Source: Oscillospiraceae bacterium (GTDB lineage Bacteria > Bacillota > Clostridia > Oscillospirales > Ruminococcaceae). From it: 12,661 nt of DNA. A program made the position numbers and the translations under genes. Position 1 is the stretch's first letter. Every line of letters begins with the position of its first letter. This document shows positions 6,335 through 12,656 of this stretch, in pieces. Where the stretch lies: positions 1 to 12,661 of the forward strand of contig SFLS01000030.1 in NCBI GenBank assembly GCA_004554485.1, in the 5' to 3' direction. The notes beneath the pieces were generated by a model, which ran no database searches, was not told the origin of the DNA, and saw only the letters and a program-made list of their open reading frames with translations.

Positions 6335-7135
6335 ATGAAATGTATCGTATGTGTAAAGCAGGTACCGGATACCTCCGGTAAGGTTGCTGTAAAAGAAGAC
6401 GGTACCATGGACCGTGCCTCCATGGATACCATCACCAACCCCGATGACCTGAACGCCATCGAAGCCGCCCTGACCCTGAAGGACCAGACCGGCTGCGAAG
6501 TCGTGGTCGTTTCCATGGGTCCTCCCCCCGCTGAGGGGATGCTGCGCGAGCTGCTGGCCCGCGGCGCCGACCGTGCCGTGCTGGTTTCCGCCCGTGAATT
6601 CGGCGGTTCCGATACCTTTGCCACCAGCCAGATCCTCGCTGCCGCTATCAAGAAGATCGGCGTGGAGGAAGGCGATATCGTGTTCTGCGGCCGTCAGGCC
6701 ATCGATGGCGATACCGCCCAGGTAGGCCCCCAGATCGCCGAAAAGCTCGGCCTGCCTCAGATCACCTACGTTGCCGAGATCAAGGTCGAGGGCAAGGAGG
6801 TCATCTGCAAGCGCATGCTGGAGGATGGCTACATGACCATCAAAACCCAGACTCCCTGCCTGCTGACCTGCATCAAGGAGCTGAACACCCCCCGCTATAT
6901 GAGCGTCGGCGGTATCTTTGAGTGCTACAACAAGCCTCTGGAGATCTACAACTACGAAACGCTGAAGGACGATCCGCTTATCGAGCTGGATACCATCGGC
7001 CTCAAGGGTTCTCCCACCAACGTTTACAAGTCTTTCTCTCCCCCTCAGAAGGGTGCCGGCATGATGCTGGAGGGCGCCGACAAGGCGACCTGCGAAAAGC
7101 TTGTTTCTCTGCTGGCAGAGAAGCACATCATCTGA
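6335..7135 (+). CDS. etfB: electron transfer flavoprotein beta subunit
   Basis: EtfB pairs with EtfA to shuttle electrons to Bcd; in bifurcating Bcd-Etf complexes the FAD in this subunit is where NADH is oxidised and the electrons are split. The 266-aa protein begins MKCIVCVKQVPDT and has the NPDDLNAIEAAL segment (35-46). The family signature FCGRQAIDGDTAQVGPQIAEKLGLPQ is broken here only for quotation: CGRQAIDGDTAQ starts at about residue 117 and GPQIAEKLGLPQ follows. No fused domains are present. The ATG at 6335 follows AGGAGGAG by nine bases and bcd ends 18 nt upstream, so the genes are clearly co-transcribed. Whether this Etf bifurcates cannot be proven from sequence, but the operon context is that of the bifurcating clostridial complexes. 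Confidence 0.96.
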   Translation: MKCIVCVKQVPDTSGKVAVKEDGTMDRASMDTITNPDDLNAIEAALTLKDQTGCEVVVVSMGPPPAEGMLRELLARGADRAVLVSAREFGGSDTFATSQILAAAIKKIGVEEGDIVFCGRQAIDGDTAQVGPQIAEKLGLPQITYVAEIKVEGKEVICKRMLEDGYMTIKTQTPCLLTCIKELNTPRYMSVGGIFECYNKPLEIYNYETLKDDPLIELDTIGLKGSPTNVYKSFSPPQKGAGMMLEGADKATCEKLVSLLAEKHII

Positions 7136-7154
7136 TAGAAAGGAGAAAATGACT

Positions 7155-8255
7155 ATGTCTACTTTTGTGAATACCGATCCCACCGCCTTCAAGGGCATAT
7201 GGGTATTCTGCGAGCAGCGCCAGGGCAAGCTGATGCCCACCGATTTTGAGCTGATCAGCGAAGGCCGCAAGCTGGCCGACGACCTGGGCGTGGAGCTGTG
7301 CGGACTGCTGCTGGGCGATCATGTAGAGGGTCTGGCCAAGGAGCTGGGCGGCTACGGCGCCGACCGCATCATCGTGTGCGAGCATCCCCTGCTGAAGGAC
7401 TACACCACCGATGCCTACGCCAAGGTAATCTGCGACGTCGTAATGGAAAAGAAGCCCGAGATCATGCTGATCGGCGCGACTAATATCGGCCGTGACCTGG
7501 GCCCCCGCTGCGCCGCCATGCTGCACACCGGCCTTACCGCCGACTGCACCCACCTGGATGTCGACGTTGAGAAGTACAAAGCCTTCCTGAAGACCACCTC
7601 CACCATGGATGTGGATAACATGAAGTTTGATGAGGGCACCCATCTGAAGATGACCCGTCCCGCATTCGGCGGCCACCTGATGGCAACCATCATCTGCCCC
7701 CGTTTCCGTCCCCAGATGTCCACTGTGCGCCCCGGCGTCATGCAGCGCGCCCCCTTTGACCAGGCCAAGGCCGATAAGGTCGTTGTAGAGAAGTACCCCG
7801 TCGAGCTGGCGGCTTCCGATATCCACACGCAGGTCCTGGAGATCGTCAAGGCCGCCAAGGACCTGGTCGATCTCACCGGCGCCGAGGTCATCGTTTCGGT
7901 CGGCCGCGGTATCGGCAAGGATGTGGAAGGCGGCATCAAGCTGGCAGAGGAGCTGGCTGCGGCCTTCGGCGGCGGCGTTGTCGGCGGCAGCCGTGCCGCT
8001 GTGGATGCCGGCTGGCTCTCTGCCGACCATCAGGTCGGACAGACCGGCAAGACCGTCCGTCCCAAGATCTATGTTGCCCTCGGCATTTCCGGCGCGATCC
8101 AGCACCTGGCCGGCATGCAGGATTCCGAGTGCATCATCGCGGTCAACAAGAATGAGACCGCCCCCATCTTCGAAGCTGCCGACTATGGCATCTGCGGCGA
8201 CCTGTTCAAAGTCGTTCCTATGATGATCGAAGCCCTCAAGGCCCAGAAGAACTGA
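7155..8255 (+). CDS. etfA: electron transfer flavoprotein alpha subunit
   Basis: EtfA carries the second FAD and docks to Bcd. The 366-aa protein has the N-terminal alpha/beta domain with ATNIGRDLGPRCA (108-120) and GLTADCTHLDVD (126-137). Its C-terminal FAD domain shows GGSRAAVDAGW (277-287), then QVGQTGKTVRPKIYVALG (293-310), ISGAIQHLAGM (311-321) and NKNETAPIFEAADYGICGD (331-349). There is no N-terminal ferredoxin domain, unlike some EtfA proteins. Two in-frame ATGs lie six bases apart (7149 and 7155). The second is preferred because AGGAG (7141-7145) is nine bases from it but only three from the first; the difference is two residues. It is the last gene of the butyrate operon and is followed by a strong terminator. 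Confidence 0.95.
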   Translation: MSTFVNTDPTAFKGIWVFCEQRQGKLMPTDFELISEGRKLADDLGVELCGLLLGDHVEGLAKELGGYGADRIIVCEHPLLKDYTTDAYAKVICDVVMEKKPEIMLIGATNIGRDLGPRCAAMLHTGLTADCTHLDVDVEKYKAFLKTTSTMDVDNMKFDEGTHLKMTRPAFGGHLMATIICPRFRPQMSTVRPGVMQRAPFDQAKADKVVVEKYPVELAASDIHTQVLEIVKAAKDLVDLTGAEVIVSVGRGIGKDVEGGIKLAEELAAAFGGGVVGGSRAAVDAGWLSADHQVGQTGKTVRPKIYVALGISGAIQHLAGMQDSECIIAVNKNETAPIFEAADYGICGDLFKVVPMMIEALKAQKN

Positions 8256-8270
8256 TCCCACCCGTGATAA

Positions 8271-8303
8271 AAGAGGACTCGCCATGGCGGGCCCTCTTTT
8301 TTT
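8271..8303 (+). terminator. intrinsic terminator of the coaD/thl-etfA unit
   Basis: AAGAGG (8271-8276) pairs with CCTCTT (8293-8298), and CTCGCC (8278-8283) pairs with GGCGGG (8286-8291, one G-T wobble), with one A-C mismatch between the two helices. The stem is followed directly by a run of seven T (8297-8303), and further T-runs come after it. This is a standard rho-independent terminator 15 nt after the etfA stop. Confidence 0.92.
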
Positions 8304-8321
8304 GCTTTTTTTGGCTTTTTA

Positions 8322-8350
8322 TTGACTCATTTCTCCCCAAAGTGTATAAT
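8322..8350 (+). promoter_or_regulatory. sigma-A promoter of the ZIP transporter gene
   Basis: TTGACT (8322-8327) and a perfect TATAAT (8345-8350) are separated by exactly 17 bp, with the start expected near 8357. It lies immediately after the etfA terminator, so the transporter is an independent unit. No obvious Zur-type dyad overlaps it. Confidence 0.85.
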
Positions 8351-8392
8351 AATATGTTGAGTTCCCCTAAGAAATGAGGATGATTGGAAACC

Positions 8393-9247
8393 ATGACGAT
8401 GATACTTTGGGTCGTAATCCTGACCGCACTGGCCGGCGTTGGCGGTACCGGTCTGGGCGGTGTTGCCGGCGCGCTGCTGCAGCGGGATTCCAAACGGGTG
8501 GTCAGCCTGCTGCTGAGCTTTGCGGGCGGGGTCATGCTTGCCGTGGTCTGCTTTGACCTGATCCCCGGGGCCATCCACCCCGAAAACTCCCCGAAGGATA
8601 TGAACCTTCTGTGGGTTCTGGCGGGGGTCCTGTTCGGTTTTGTCGTGGTGTATCTACTCAATCACTGTATCGACCGCAGCACCAATCACGAAGTCGCGCA
8701 TATCGATGCCGACCACCCCAAAACCGCCGATGACCTGGACGAGCTGATCCACAGCGACCACCTGATGGCCCACCGGGAGGAGGGCAACCATCTTTTTACC
8801 GCTGGTGTGGTCATGGCGGCGGCCATTGCGCTGCACAATCTGCCGGAGGGTATGGTGATCGGCGCTTCCTTTGCCAGCAGCGCTGCCTCTGCCAACGTGT
8901 TTTCCGGCAGCGGCCTGCTTATGGCTATCATTATCGGCCTGCACAATATCCCCGAGGGCATGGCGGTCGTGGTACCGCTGGTTTCCGGCGGGATGAAAAA
9001 AGGTCCCGCGGTTCTTATCACTGCCGCCAGCGGCGCGCCCACCATCATCGGGGCGCTCCTCGGCTACTGGATCGGGGTCGTCGGGCCGCTGGGGCTGTGT
9101 CTTTCTCTCAGCTGTGCCAGCGGCGCTATGCTGTACGTGGTGCTGGGCGAACTGCTGCCGGAGGCCATCCTGATGTGGCGCAGCAAGCTGCCCGCCTTTG
9201 CCACGGCAGGCGGAATCCTGTTGGGACTCTTACTGATGTATGTCTGA
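8393..9247 (+). CDS. ZIP family divalent metal transporter
   Basis: ZIP proteins import zinc or other divalent metals across the inner membrane. The 284-aa protein has about eight hydrophobic segments. The diagnostic metal-site motifs are HNLPEGMVIG (148-157) and HNIPEGMAVVVPL (184-196), corresponding to transmembrane helices 4 and 5. A hydrophilic loop rich in His and Asp (about 98-135, with several His residues) separates helices 3 and 4, as expected for metal capture. The start is not certain: an in-frame TTG at 8384 lies only three bases from the GAGGA ribosome binding site (8376-8380), while the ATG at 8393 is 12 bases away; ATG is chosen. Substrate (Zn, Fe, Mn) cannot be read from the sequence. 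The gene stands alone, convergent with ndk and sharing its terminator. Confidence 0.93.
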   Translation: MTMILWVVILTALAGVGGTGLGGVAGALLQRDSKRVVSLLLSFAGGVMLAVVCFDLIPGAIHPENSPKDMNLLWVLAGVLFGFVVVYLLNHCIDRSTNHEVAHIDADHPKTADDLDELIHSDHLMAHREEGNHLFTAGVVMAAAIALHNLPEGMVIGASFASSAASANVFSGSGLLMAIIIGLHNIPEGMAVVVPLVSGGMKKGPAVLITAASGAPTIIGALLGYWIGVVGPLGLCLSLSCASGAMLYVVLGELLPEAILMWRSKLPAFATAGGILLGLLLMYV

Positions 9248-9250
9248 AAG

Positions 9251-9293
9251 AAAAAGGCCGGTGCCTTGGGGAGCCAAAGCATCGGCCTTTTTT
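9251..9293. terminator. bidirectional terminator shared by the ZIP gene and ndk
   Basis: GGCCGGTGC (9256-9264) pairs with GCATCGGCC (9279-9287, one wobble), with an inner TTGG/CCAA helix in the loop. Five A precede and six T follow the stem, so it works as an intrinsic terminator on both strands. It lies 3 nt after the ZIP stop and 15 nt beyond the ndk stop. Confidence 0.92.
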
Positions 9294-9308
9294 GTCGGTT
9301 TTATGCCA

Positions 9309-9719
9309 TTACCGGTCGCCGAAGAAGCGCTTGATCTCGATCTCGGCATTCTCCACGGAATCGGAGCCGTGGATGAGGTTTTCGCTGGTGCAGCAGGCAT
9401 AGTCGCCGCGGATGGTGCCGGCAGCGGCCTCCTCAAATTTGGTCGCGCCCATGATGATGCGCATTCCTTTCACGGCGTTATCGCCCTCAACAATCATCGC
9501 CAGCACCGGCCCGGAGGTCATATAGGTGACGATCTCCGGGAAAAAGGGTTTATCCGCGATATGGGCGTAATGCTCCCGCAGGACGGCCTCATCCAGGGTC
9601 ATCATCTTGGCGTCAACGATCTTGTAGTTCTTGCGCTCGATGCGGGAAATAACCTCCCCCATCAGGCCGCGCTTAACACAGTCGGGCTTCAGCATAATAT
9701 AGGTTCTTTCGATAGCCAT
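9309..9719 (-). CDS. ndk: nucleoside diphosphate kinase
   Basis: Ndk moves the gamma phosphate from ATP to other nucleoside diphosphates through a phosphohistidine. The 136-aa length is normal. It starts MAIERTYIMLKPDCVKRGL with the nucleotide-binding Lys11. The catalytic His117 sits in the signature NLIHGSDSVENAEIEI. The usual Arg before Asn-(L/V)-I-H is replaced by Glu (SENLIHGSD), a substitution I cannot judge without relatives. The ATG at 9719 has AAGGAG about 11 bases upstream. It is a single-gene unit with its own promoter (9767-9759) and a terminator shared with the convergent ZIP gene. Confidence 0.97.
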   Translation of the reverse strand: MAIERTYIMLKPDCVKRGLMGEVISRIERKNYKIVDAKMMTLDEAVLREHYAHIADKPFFPEIVTYMTSGPVLAMIVEGDNAVKGMRIIMGATKFEEAAAGTIRGDYACCTSENLIHGSDSVENAEIEIKRFFGDR

Positions 9720-9758
9720 GTTTTTCTACACTCCTTATATGGTTGCTTTTGCAGTACC

Positions 9759-9767
9759 ATTATAGCA
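9759..9767 (-). promoter_or_regulatory. extended -10 promoter of ndk
   Basis: On the minus strand the sequence TGCTATAAT contains a perfect -10 box (9764-9759) with the TG of an extended -10 element one base upstream. The -35 region 17 bp away (TAGCCA, 9787-9782) is poor, as is common with extended -10 promoters. The start would be near 9752, about 33 nt before the ATG. Confidence 0.7.
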
Positions 9768-9955
9768 GAAAACATTTCCGTTGGCTATCTTTTTTTACCG
9801 CTGTCAGAAGGTTTTTGCTCCCTTTTACCATTTTACCCAGTTTTGTGTATTTTTCAAAACCCTTTGTCGAAAAAACCGAAATAAACATCGGAAAAGGCTC
9901 TGTCAGAATAAAACGAGGTCTTTTTAACAGTTTTATAACTGGAAGTTATCTGTAT
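9768..9955. other. AT-rich spacer between ndk and the CPCC gene
   Basis: No gene is supported. A plus-strand open frame (9743-9982) begins with TTG, has no ribosome binding site and runs into the opposite gene. Two small inverted repeats lie together: CAGTT/AACTG (9928-9941) and ATAACT/AGTTAT (9935-9949). Neither is followed by a T-run on the minus strand, so no convincing terminator for the CPCC gene is seen. Confidence 0.45.
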
Positions 9956-10288
9956 TTATTTTGGGAATTCTTGCGGTTTTGATTTTCTGACATGAATGAG
10001 CATCTCTTTTGCGCATGCTCCAAAGAGTTTGTAATTTTCCCGTCCCTCTTTCAAAGTTATTCCGTGGTTTTCGTCGCTTGGCTCGTCGTCACTTGCGATA
10101 AATACATCATTTTCCCAATAACATACAGGGCAAATATAAGCTATGGCGTGTTCTTTGGGAACCGGCAATGTAAGATATCCGCAGCAAGAACAAGGATACT
10201 CTCCTTTTTGCTGACACGCCATGTCAGACTTTGATGATTTGTTACATTCTGATGTCATTTCTGGCAAATAAGCATATTTCTTTATCAT
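9956..10288 (-). CDS. cysteine-rich CPCC-family small protein
   Basis: This 110-aa protein has the cysteine-rich CPCC domain (Pfam PF14206): YPCSCCGYLTL at 31-41, then AYICPVCYWEND at 50-61 and a C-terminal NHGITLKEGRENYKLFGA (74-91). Cys33, Cys35, Cys36, Cys53 and Cys56 are probably zinc ligands; the motif reads CSCC rather than CPCC. The function of the family is unknown. The ATG at 10288 is chosen over an open extension to 10444 because GAAGGTG lies seven bases upstream and the promoter (10354-10326) falls within the extension. The first 30 residues before the domain are unlike the family and rich in Ser and Lys. The gene is more AT-rich than its neighbours, suggesting transfer or weak expression. 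It stands alone. Confidence 0.82.
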   Translation of the reverse strand: MIKKYAYLPEMTSECNKSSKSDMACQQKGEYPCSCCGYLTLPVPKEHAIAYICPVCYWENDVFIASDDEPSDENHGITLKEGRENYKLFGACAKEMLIHVRKSKPQEFPK

Positions 10289-10301
10289 AATAACACCTTC
10301 T

Positions 10302-10318
10302 GAAAATTCGAAATTTTC
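10302..10318. promoter_or_regulatory. 17-nt palindrome at the start of the CPCC transcript
   Basis: GAAAATT (10302-10308) and AATTTTC (10312-10318) are exact inverted repeats around CGA. The element lies between the predicted start (near 10319) and the ribosome binding site (10300-10296), so it could be a repressor operator or a hairpin at the 5' end of the mRNA. The choice is open. Confidence 0.5.
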
Positions 10319-10325
10319 CGAACTC

Positions 10326-10354
10326 ATTATACTATGCTGCCGTACTATCCGCAA
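10326..10354 (-). promoter_or_regulatory. sigma-A promoter of the CPCC gene
   Basis: On the minus strand TTGCGG (10354-10349) is followed after 17 bp by a perfect TATAAT (10331-10326). The predicted start near 10319 gives a leader of about 30 nt to the ATG at 10288. Confidence 0.75.
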
Positions 10355-10426
10355 TAAACAGTTGGGGAATCCGAGCGACCCTTCTCTATCAGACAAAACG
10401 GTAAAAGGGACGGTTTTTGCGAGTGT

Positions 10427-10455
10427 TTGACGGCGGCGGCGCAAAATGCTACAAT
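10427..10455 (+). promoter_or_regulatory. sigma-A promoter of the carbonic anhydrase-EIIC operon
   Basis: TTGACG (10427-10432) and TACAAT (10450-10455) are 17 bp apart, and TGC directly before the -10 box makes it an extended -10. The start near 10462 leaves about 27 nt before the GTG start codon. The promoter is divergent from that of the CPCC gene. Confidence 0.83.
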
Positions 10456-10488
10456 ATGGGGCAGTAAAACAACGGGAGGCGGCTTTTT

Positions 10489-11004
10489 GTGATCAAACAG
10501 TTGGAGGACAAGATCCCCCAAACCGGCGGCGCAGCGTTTATTGCTTCAAACGCCACCCTTGCGGGGGATGTGACGCTGATGGAGGGCAGCAGCGTATGGT
10601 ACGGGGCCGTCCTGCGCGGCGACCTGGATTCCATTACAGTAGGAAAAAACAGCAACGTGCAGGATAACGCCACCCTGCATGGCGACCGGGGCTATCCCAT
10701 CACGCTGGGCGAGGGGGTTTCCATCGGACATAATGCCGTCGTGCACGGCGCCACGGTAGGCGATAATACTGTCATCGGTATGAATGCCGTACTGCTCAAC
10801 GGCGCCGTTATCGGCAAAAACTGCATTGTAGGGGCCGGGGCGGTGGTCTCCGGCGGCGCCCGCTTTGCGGACGGCTCGCTGATCATCGGCTGTCCCGCCA
10901 AGGCTGTCTCGGAGCTGCACCCGGTCCAGATCGCCCACAACCGGGAAAATGCCGAGATTTATTGCCGGCTGGCCGCTTTGCACGCAAAGGAGGAAACCCG
11001 ATGA
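10489..11004 (+). CDS. gamma-class carbonic anhydrase-like left-handed beta-helix protein
   Basis: This 171-aa protein is a left-handed beta-helix built from hexapeptide repeats, of the YrdA/CaiE/CamH group. The three zinc histidines of gamma carbonic anhydrases are present: His64 (TLHGD), His81 and His86 (GHNAVVHG). The conserved Arg43-Gly-Asp45 and Gln58 are also there. The long acidic loop with the proton-shuttle Glu of archaeal Cam is absent. It probably binds zinc and may hydrate CO2, but many such homologues show little activity and could act as acyl- or acetyltransferase-like proteins. The start is GTG at 10489, supported by GGGAGG nine bases upstream and by the promoter just before. 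Its stop overlaps the start of the next gene by 4 bp (ATGA). Confidence 0.9.
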   Translation: MIKQLEDKIPQTGGAAFIASNATLAGDVTLMEGSSVWYGAVLRGDLDSITVGKNSNVQDNATLHGDRGYPITLGEGVSIGHNAVVHGATVGDNTVIGMNAVLLNGAVIGKNCIVGAGAVVSGGARFADGSLIIGCPAKAVSELHPVQIAHNRENAEIYCRLAALHAKEETR

Positions 11005-12035
11005 CTGCTGAAAAAACCGGTTTTTCCGCCTTTCTGGCGCGTAAAAACATCAGAATTTCCGCCCGGCTGTACTTTGTCGACGCCATGAGTGCCATGGCTA
11101 TGGGCCTGTTTGCCTCGCTGCTGATCGGCACCATTCTGGATACGCTGGCGGACCAGCTTGGCTGGGCCTGGCTGGACGTGGCCGCCGGCTACGCCGGCAG
11201 CGCCACCGGCATTGCCATTGCGGTCGCCATCGGCGTGGCGCTTCAGGCGCCCCCGCTGGTGCTGTATTCGCTGTGTGCCGTAGGGCTGGGCTCCTATGCC
11301 GCAGGCGGGCCGCTGGGCGCTTTCTTTTCGGTTATTGTCGCCGCCGAGCTGGGCAAGGCCGTCAGCCACGAAACCAAGATCGATATTCTGGTCACGCCAA
11401 CCGTCACCATACTGGCCGGACTGGGGGTCGGGACGCTCATCGGACCGGGCGTCAGCCTCTTGATGAACGGCTTCGGTCAACTCATTATTCGGGCAACTCA
11501 GCTTCGCCCGTTTCTCATGGGCATTATCGTTTCGGTGTTGGTCGGTATCGTCCTCACCTTACCCATCAGCTCTGCTGCTATCTGCTTTACGCTGGGGCTG
11601 ACCGGTCTGGCCGGCGGCGCCGCCACCGCCGGGTGCTGCGCCCAGATGGTCGGCTTTGCAGTCATGAGCTTCGCCGAAAACGGCTGGGGCGGTCTGGTCG
11701 CGCAGGGGCTGGGCACCTCCATGCTGCAGATGGGCAACATCGTCAAAAACCCCCGCATCTGGATCCCGCCCACGCTGGCAGCCGCCATCACCGGCCCAGT
11801 GGCTACCTGCCTCTTCCGGCTGGAAAACGGCATTGCCATTGCCAGCGGCATGGGCACCTGCGGGCTGGTCGGTCCCATCGGCCTGCTGAGCTGGCCAGGC
11901 TTCGGCGGAGCGTTCCACTGGCTGGGACTGGTGCTGGTCTGCTTTGTACTGCCGGCGGTTCTCACCTCGCTTATCGCCTGGCCCATGCGCCGCCTGGGCT
12001 GGATCAAGCCCGGCGACTGCAAGCTGGAGCTTTAA
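11001..12035 (+). CDS. PTS EIIC-like membrane protein (PF13303 type), stand-alone
   Basis: This 344-aa integral membrane protein has roughly eight to ten hydrophobic segments and many Gly/Ala residues. It resembles the EIIC-like family (PF13303), annotated as PTS sugar transporter subunit IIC. Family-like stretches include ETKIDILVTPTVTILAG (about 122-138) and a long C-terminal run with GMGTCGLVGPIG. No EIIA or EIIB domain is fused or nearby, so transport by the classical phosphorylation route is doubtful and the substrate is unknown. The ATG at 11001 is chosen over an open extension to 10962 because AAAGGAGG lies seven bases upstream. The ATGA overlap with the carbonic anhydrase gene implies translational coupling. 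An intrinsic terminator follows the stop. Confidence 0.85.
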   Translation: MTAEKTGFSAFLARKNIRISARLYFVDAMSAMAMGLFASLLIGTILDTLADQLGWAWLDVAAGYAGSATGIAIAVAIGVALQAPPLVLYSLCAVGLGSYAAGGPLGAFFSVIVAAELGKAVSHETKIDILVTPTVTILAGLGVGTLIGPGVSLLMNGFGQLIIRATQLRPFLMGIIVSVLVGIVLTLPISSAAICFTLGLTGLAGGAATAGCCAQMVGFAVMSFAENGWGGLVAQGLGTSMLQMGNIVKNPRIWIPPTLAAAITGPVATCLFRLENGIAIASGMGTCGLVGPIGLLSWPGFGGAFHWLGLVLVCFVLPAVLTSLIAWPMRRLGWIKPGDCKLEL

Positions 12036-12050
12036 TGCCGCAAATATACC

Positions 12051-12079
12051 AAAAGGTACCCTTCGCGGGTACCTTTTTT
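12051..12079. terminator. bidirectional terminator shared by the EIIC-like and phosphatase genes
   Basis: AAAAGGTACCC (12051-12061) and GGGTACCTTTT (12067-12077) are perfect inverted repeats around TTCGC, followed by T to 12079. With four A on the left arm it terminates on both strands, 16 nt past the EIIC stop and 9 nt past the phosphatase stop. Confidence 0.95.
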
Positions 12080-12087
12080 CGTTTCTC

Positions 12088-12561
12088 TTATTGCCGGTTC
12101 CTGCCGCTGCCGGGGAAAAGCCGGTCCAGCAGCGCTTCGCAGCCCTCTGCGATATCCCGGTAGGCCGCGGCAAAGTCCCCGGTGTACCAGGGGTCATCGA
12201 TATCCCGCGGATGCTTCGAAAAATCCAGCAGCCGGCAGATCTTCCCCTGGGGATCGCCGCCGAACAGATTTTTCATCGCCGCCGCATGGCTGCGCTCCAT
12301 TCCCAGCAGGTAGTCAAACTGCCTGTAGTCCTCCGCGGTCACCGGCCGGGAACCCCGCGCGAAATACGGGATATTCTCCCGCCTGAGCTGCCGGACGGCG
12401 CCGTTATGTACCGGGCTGTTGGGGGCAAAGACATTGGTGCCGGCGCTCTCGCAGCCCACCGCTCCCTCCAGGCCCCGGCGGCGGGCCAGCTCCCGGAAGA
12501 CGAATTCCGCCATAGGGCTGCGGCAGATATTGCCCGAGCAAACAAATAAAACATTTTTCAT
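12088..12561 (-). CDS. low-molecular-weight protein-tyrosine phosphatase
   Basis: The enzyme dephosphorylates phosphotyrosine through a cysteine nucleophile. The 157-aa protein begins with the P-loop VCSGNICRS (residues 7-15): Cys8 is the nucleophile and Arg14 the phosphate-binding Arg (CX5R). The general acid Asp123 is in the DDPWYTGDF segment. Length and motifs match the family completely. An in-frame GTG at 12579 exists, but the ATG at 12561 is chosen because AAGGA is about ten bases upstream and the family begins at this point. No tyrosine kinase or polysaccharide gene is in the window, so the substrate is unknown; arsenate reductases of the ArsC type share the fold, but the sequence reads as a phosphatase. 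Its promoter is probably beyond or at the right edge. Confidence 0.95.
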   Translation of the reverse strand: MKNVLFVCSGNICRSPMAEFVFRELARRRGLEGAVGCESAGTNVFAPNSPVHNGAVRQLRRENIPYFARGSRPVTAEDYRQFDYLLGMERSHAAAMKNLFGGDPQGKICRLLDFSKHPRDIDDPWYTGDFAAAYRDIAEGCEALLDRLFPGSGRNRQ

Positions 12562-12591
12562 GCTTTCGTATTCCTTCACAAGTGTTCAAAT

Positions 12592-12607
12592 CCCTTGATT
12601 TCAAGGG
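12592..12607. repeat. inverted repeat upstream of the phosphatase gene
   Basis: CCCTTGA (12592-12598) is exactly inverted as TCAAGGG (12601-12607), with an AAA/TTT continuation after one mismatch. It lies about 30 nt upstream of the phosphatase ATG, in the leader or promoter. It has only a short T-run on the plus side, so a terminator for a gene is not supported. Confidence 0.6.
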
Positions 12608-12634
12608 GTTTTCTGCGTGTTGGTTTTTGGAAAA

Positions 12635-12656
12635 GATTTATATCTGTTTATAAATC
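12635..12656. repeat. perfect 8-bp inverted repeat near the right edge
   Basis: GATTTATA (12635-12642) and TATAAATC (12649-12656) are exact inverted repeats around TCTGTT. Each arm contains a TATAAA on the minus strand that could be a -10 box for the phosphatase gene, with its -35 cut by the window edge. It could be an operator over that promoter. Confidence 0.55.

Noticed and set aside
5006..7270. Very long antisense open frame (754 codons) across hbd, bcd, etfB and etfA
   Set aside because: It spans several well-supported genes on the other strand and has no recognisable domain; it results from the G/C-rich third positions of highly expressed genes.
7128..8285. Antisense open frame (385 codons) over etfA
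   Set aside because: Mirror of etfA codon bias, overlapping the terminator; no family features.
9743..9982. Plus-strand 79-codon hydrophobic frame between ndk and the CPCC gene
   Set aside because: TTG start without ribosome binding site, overlaps the ndk promoter and the end of the CPCC gene; aromatic-rich composition comes from T-rich DNA.
10328..10444. N-terminal extension of the CPCC protein to 10444
   Set aside because: It contains a good promoter for the gene, is not family-like, and the downstream ATG at 10288 has the better ribosome binding site.
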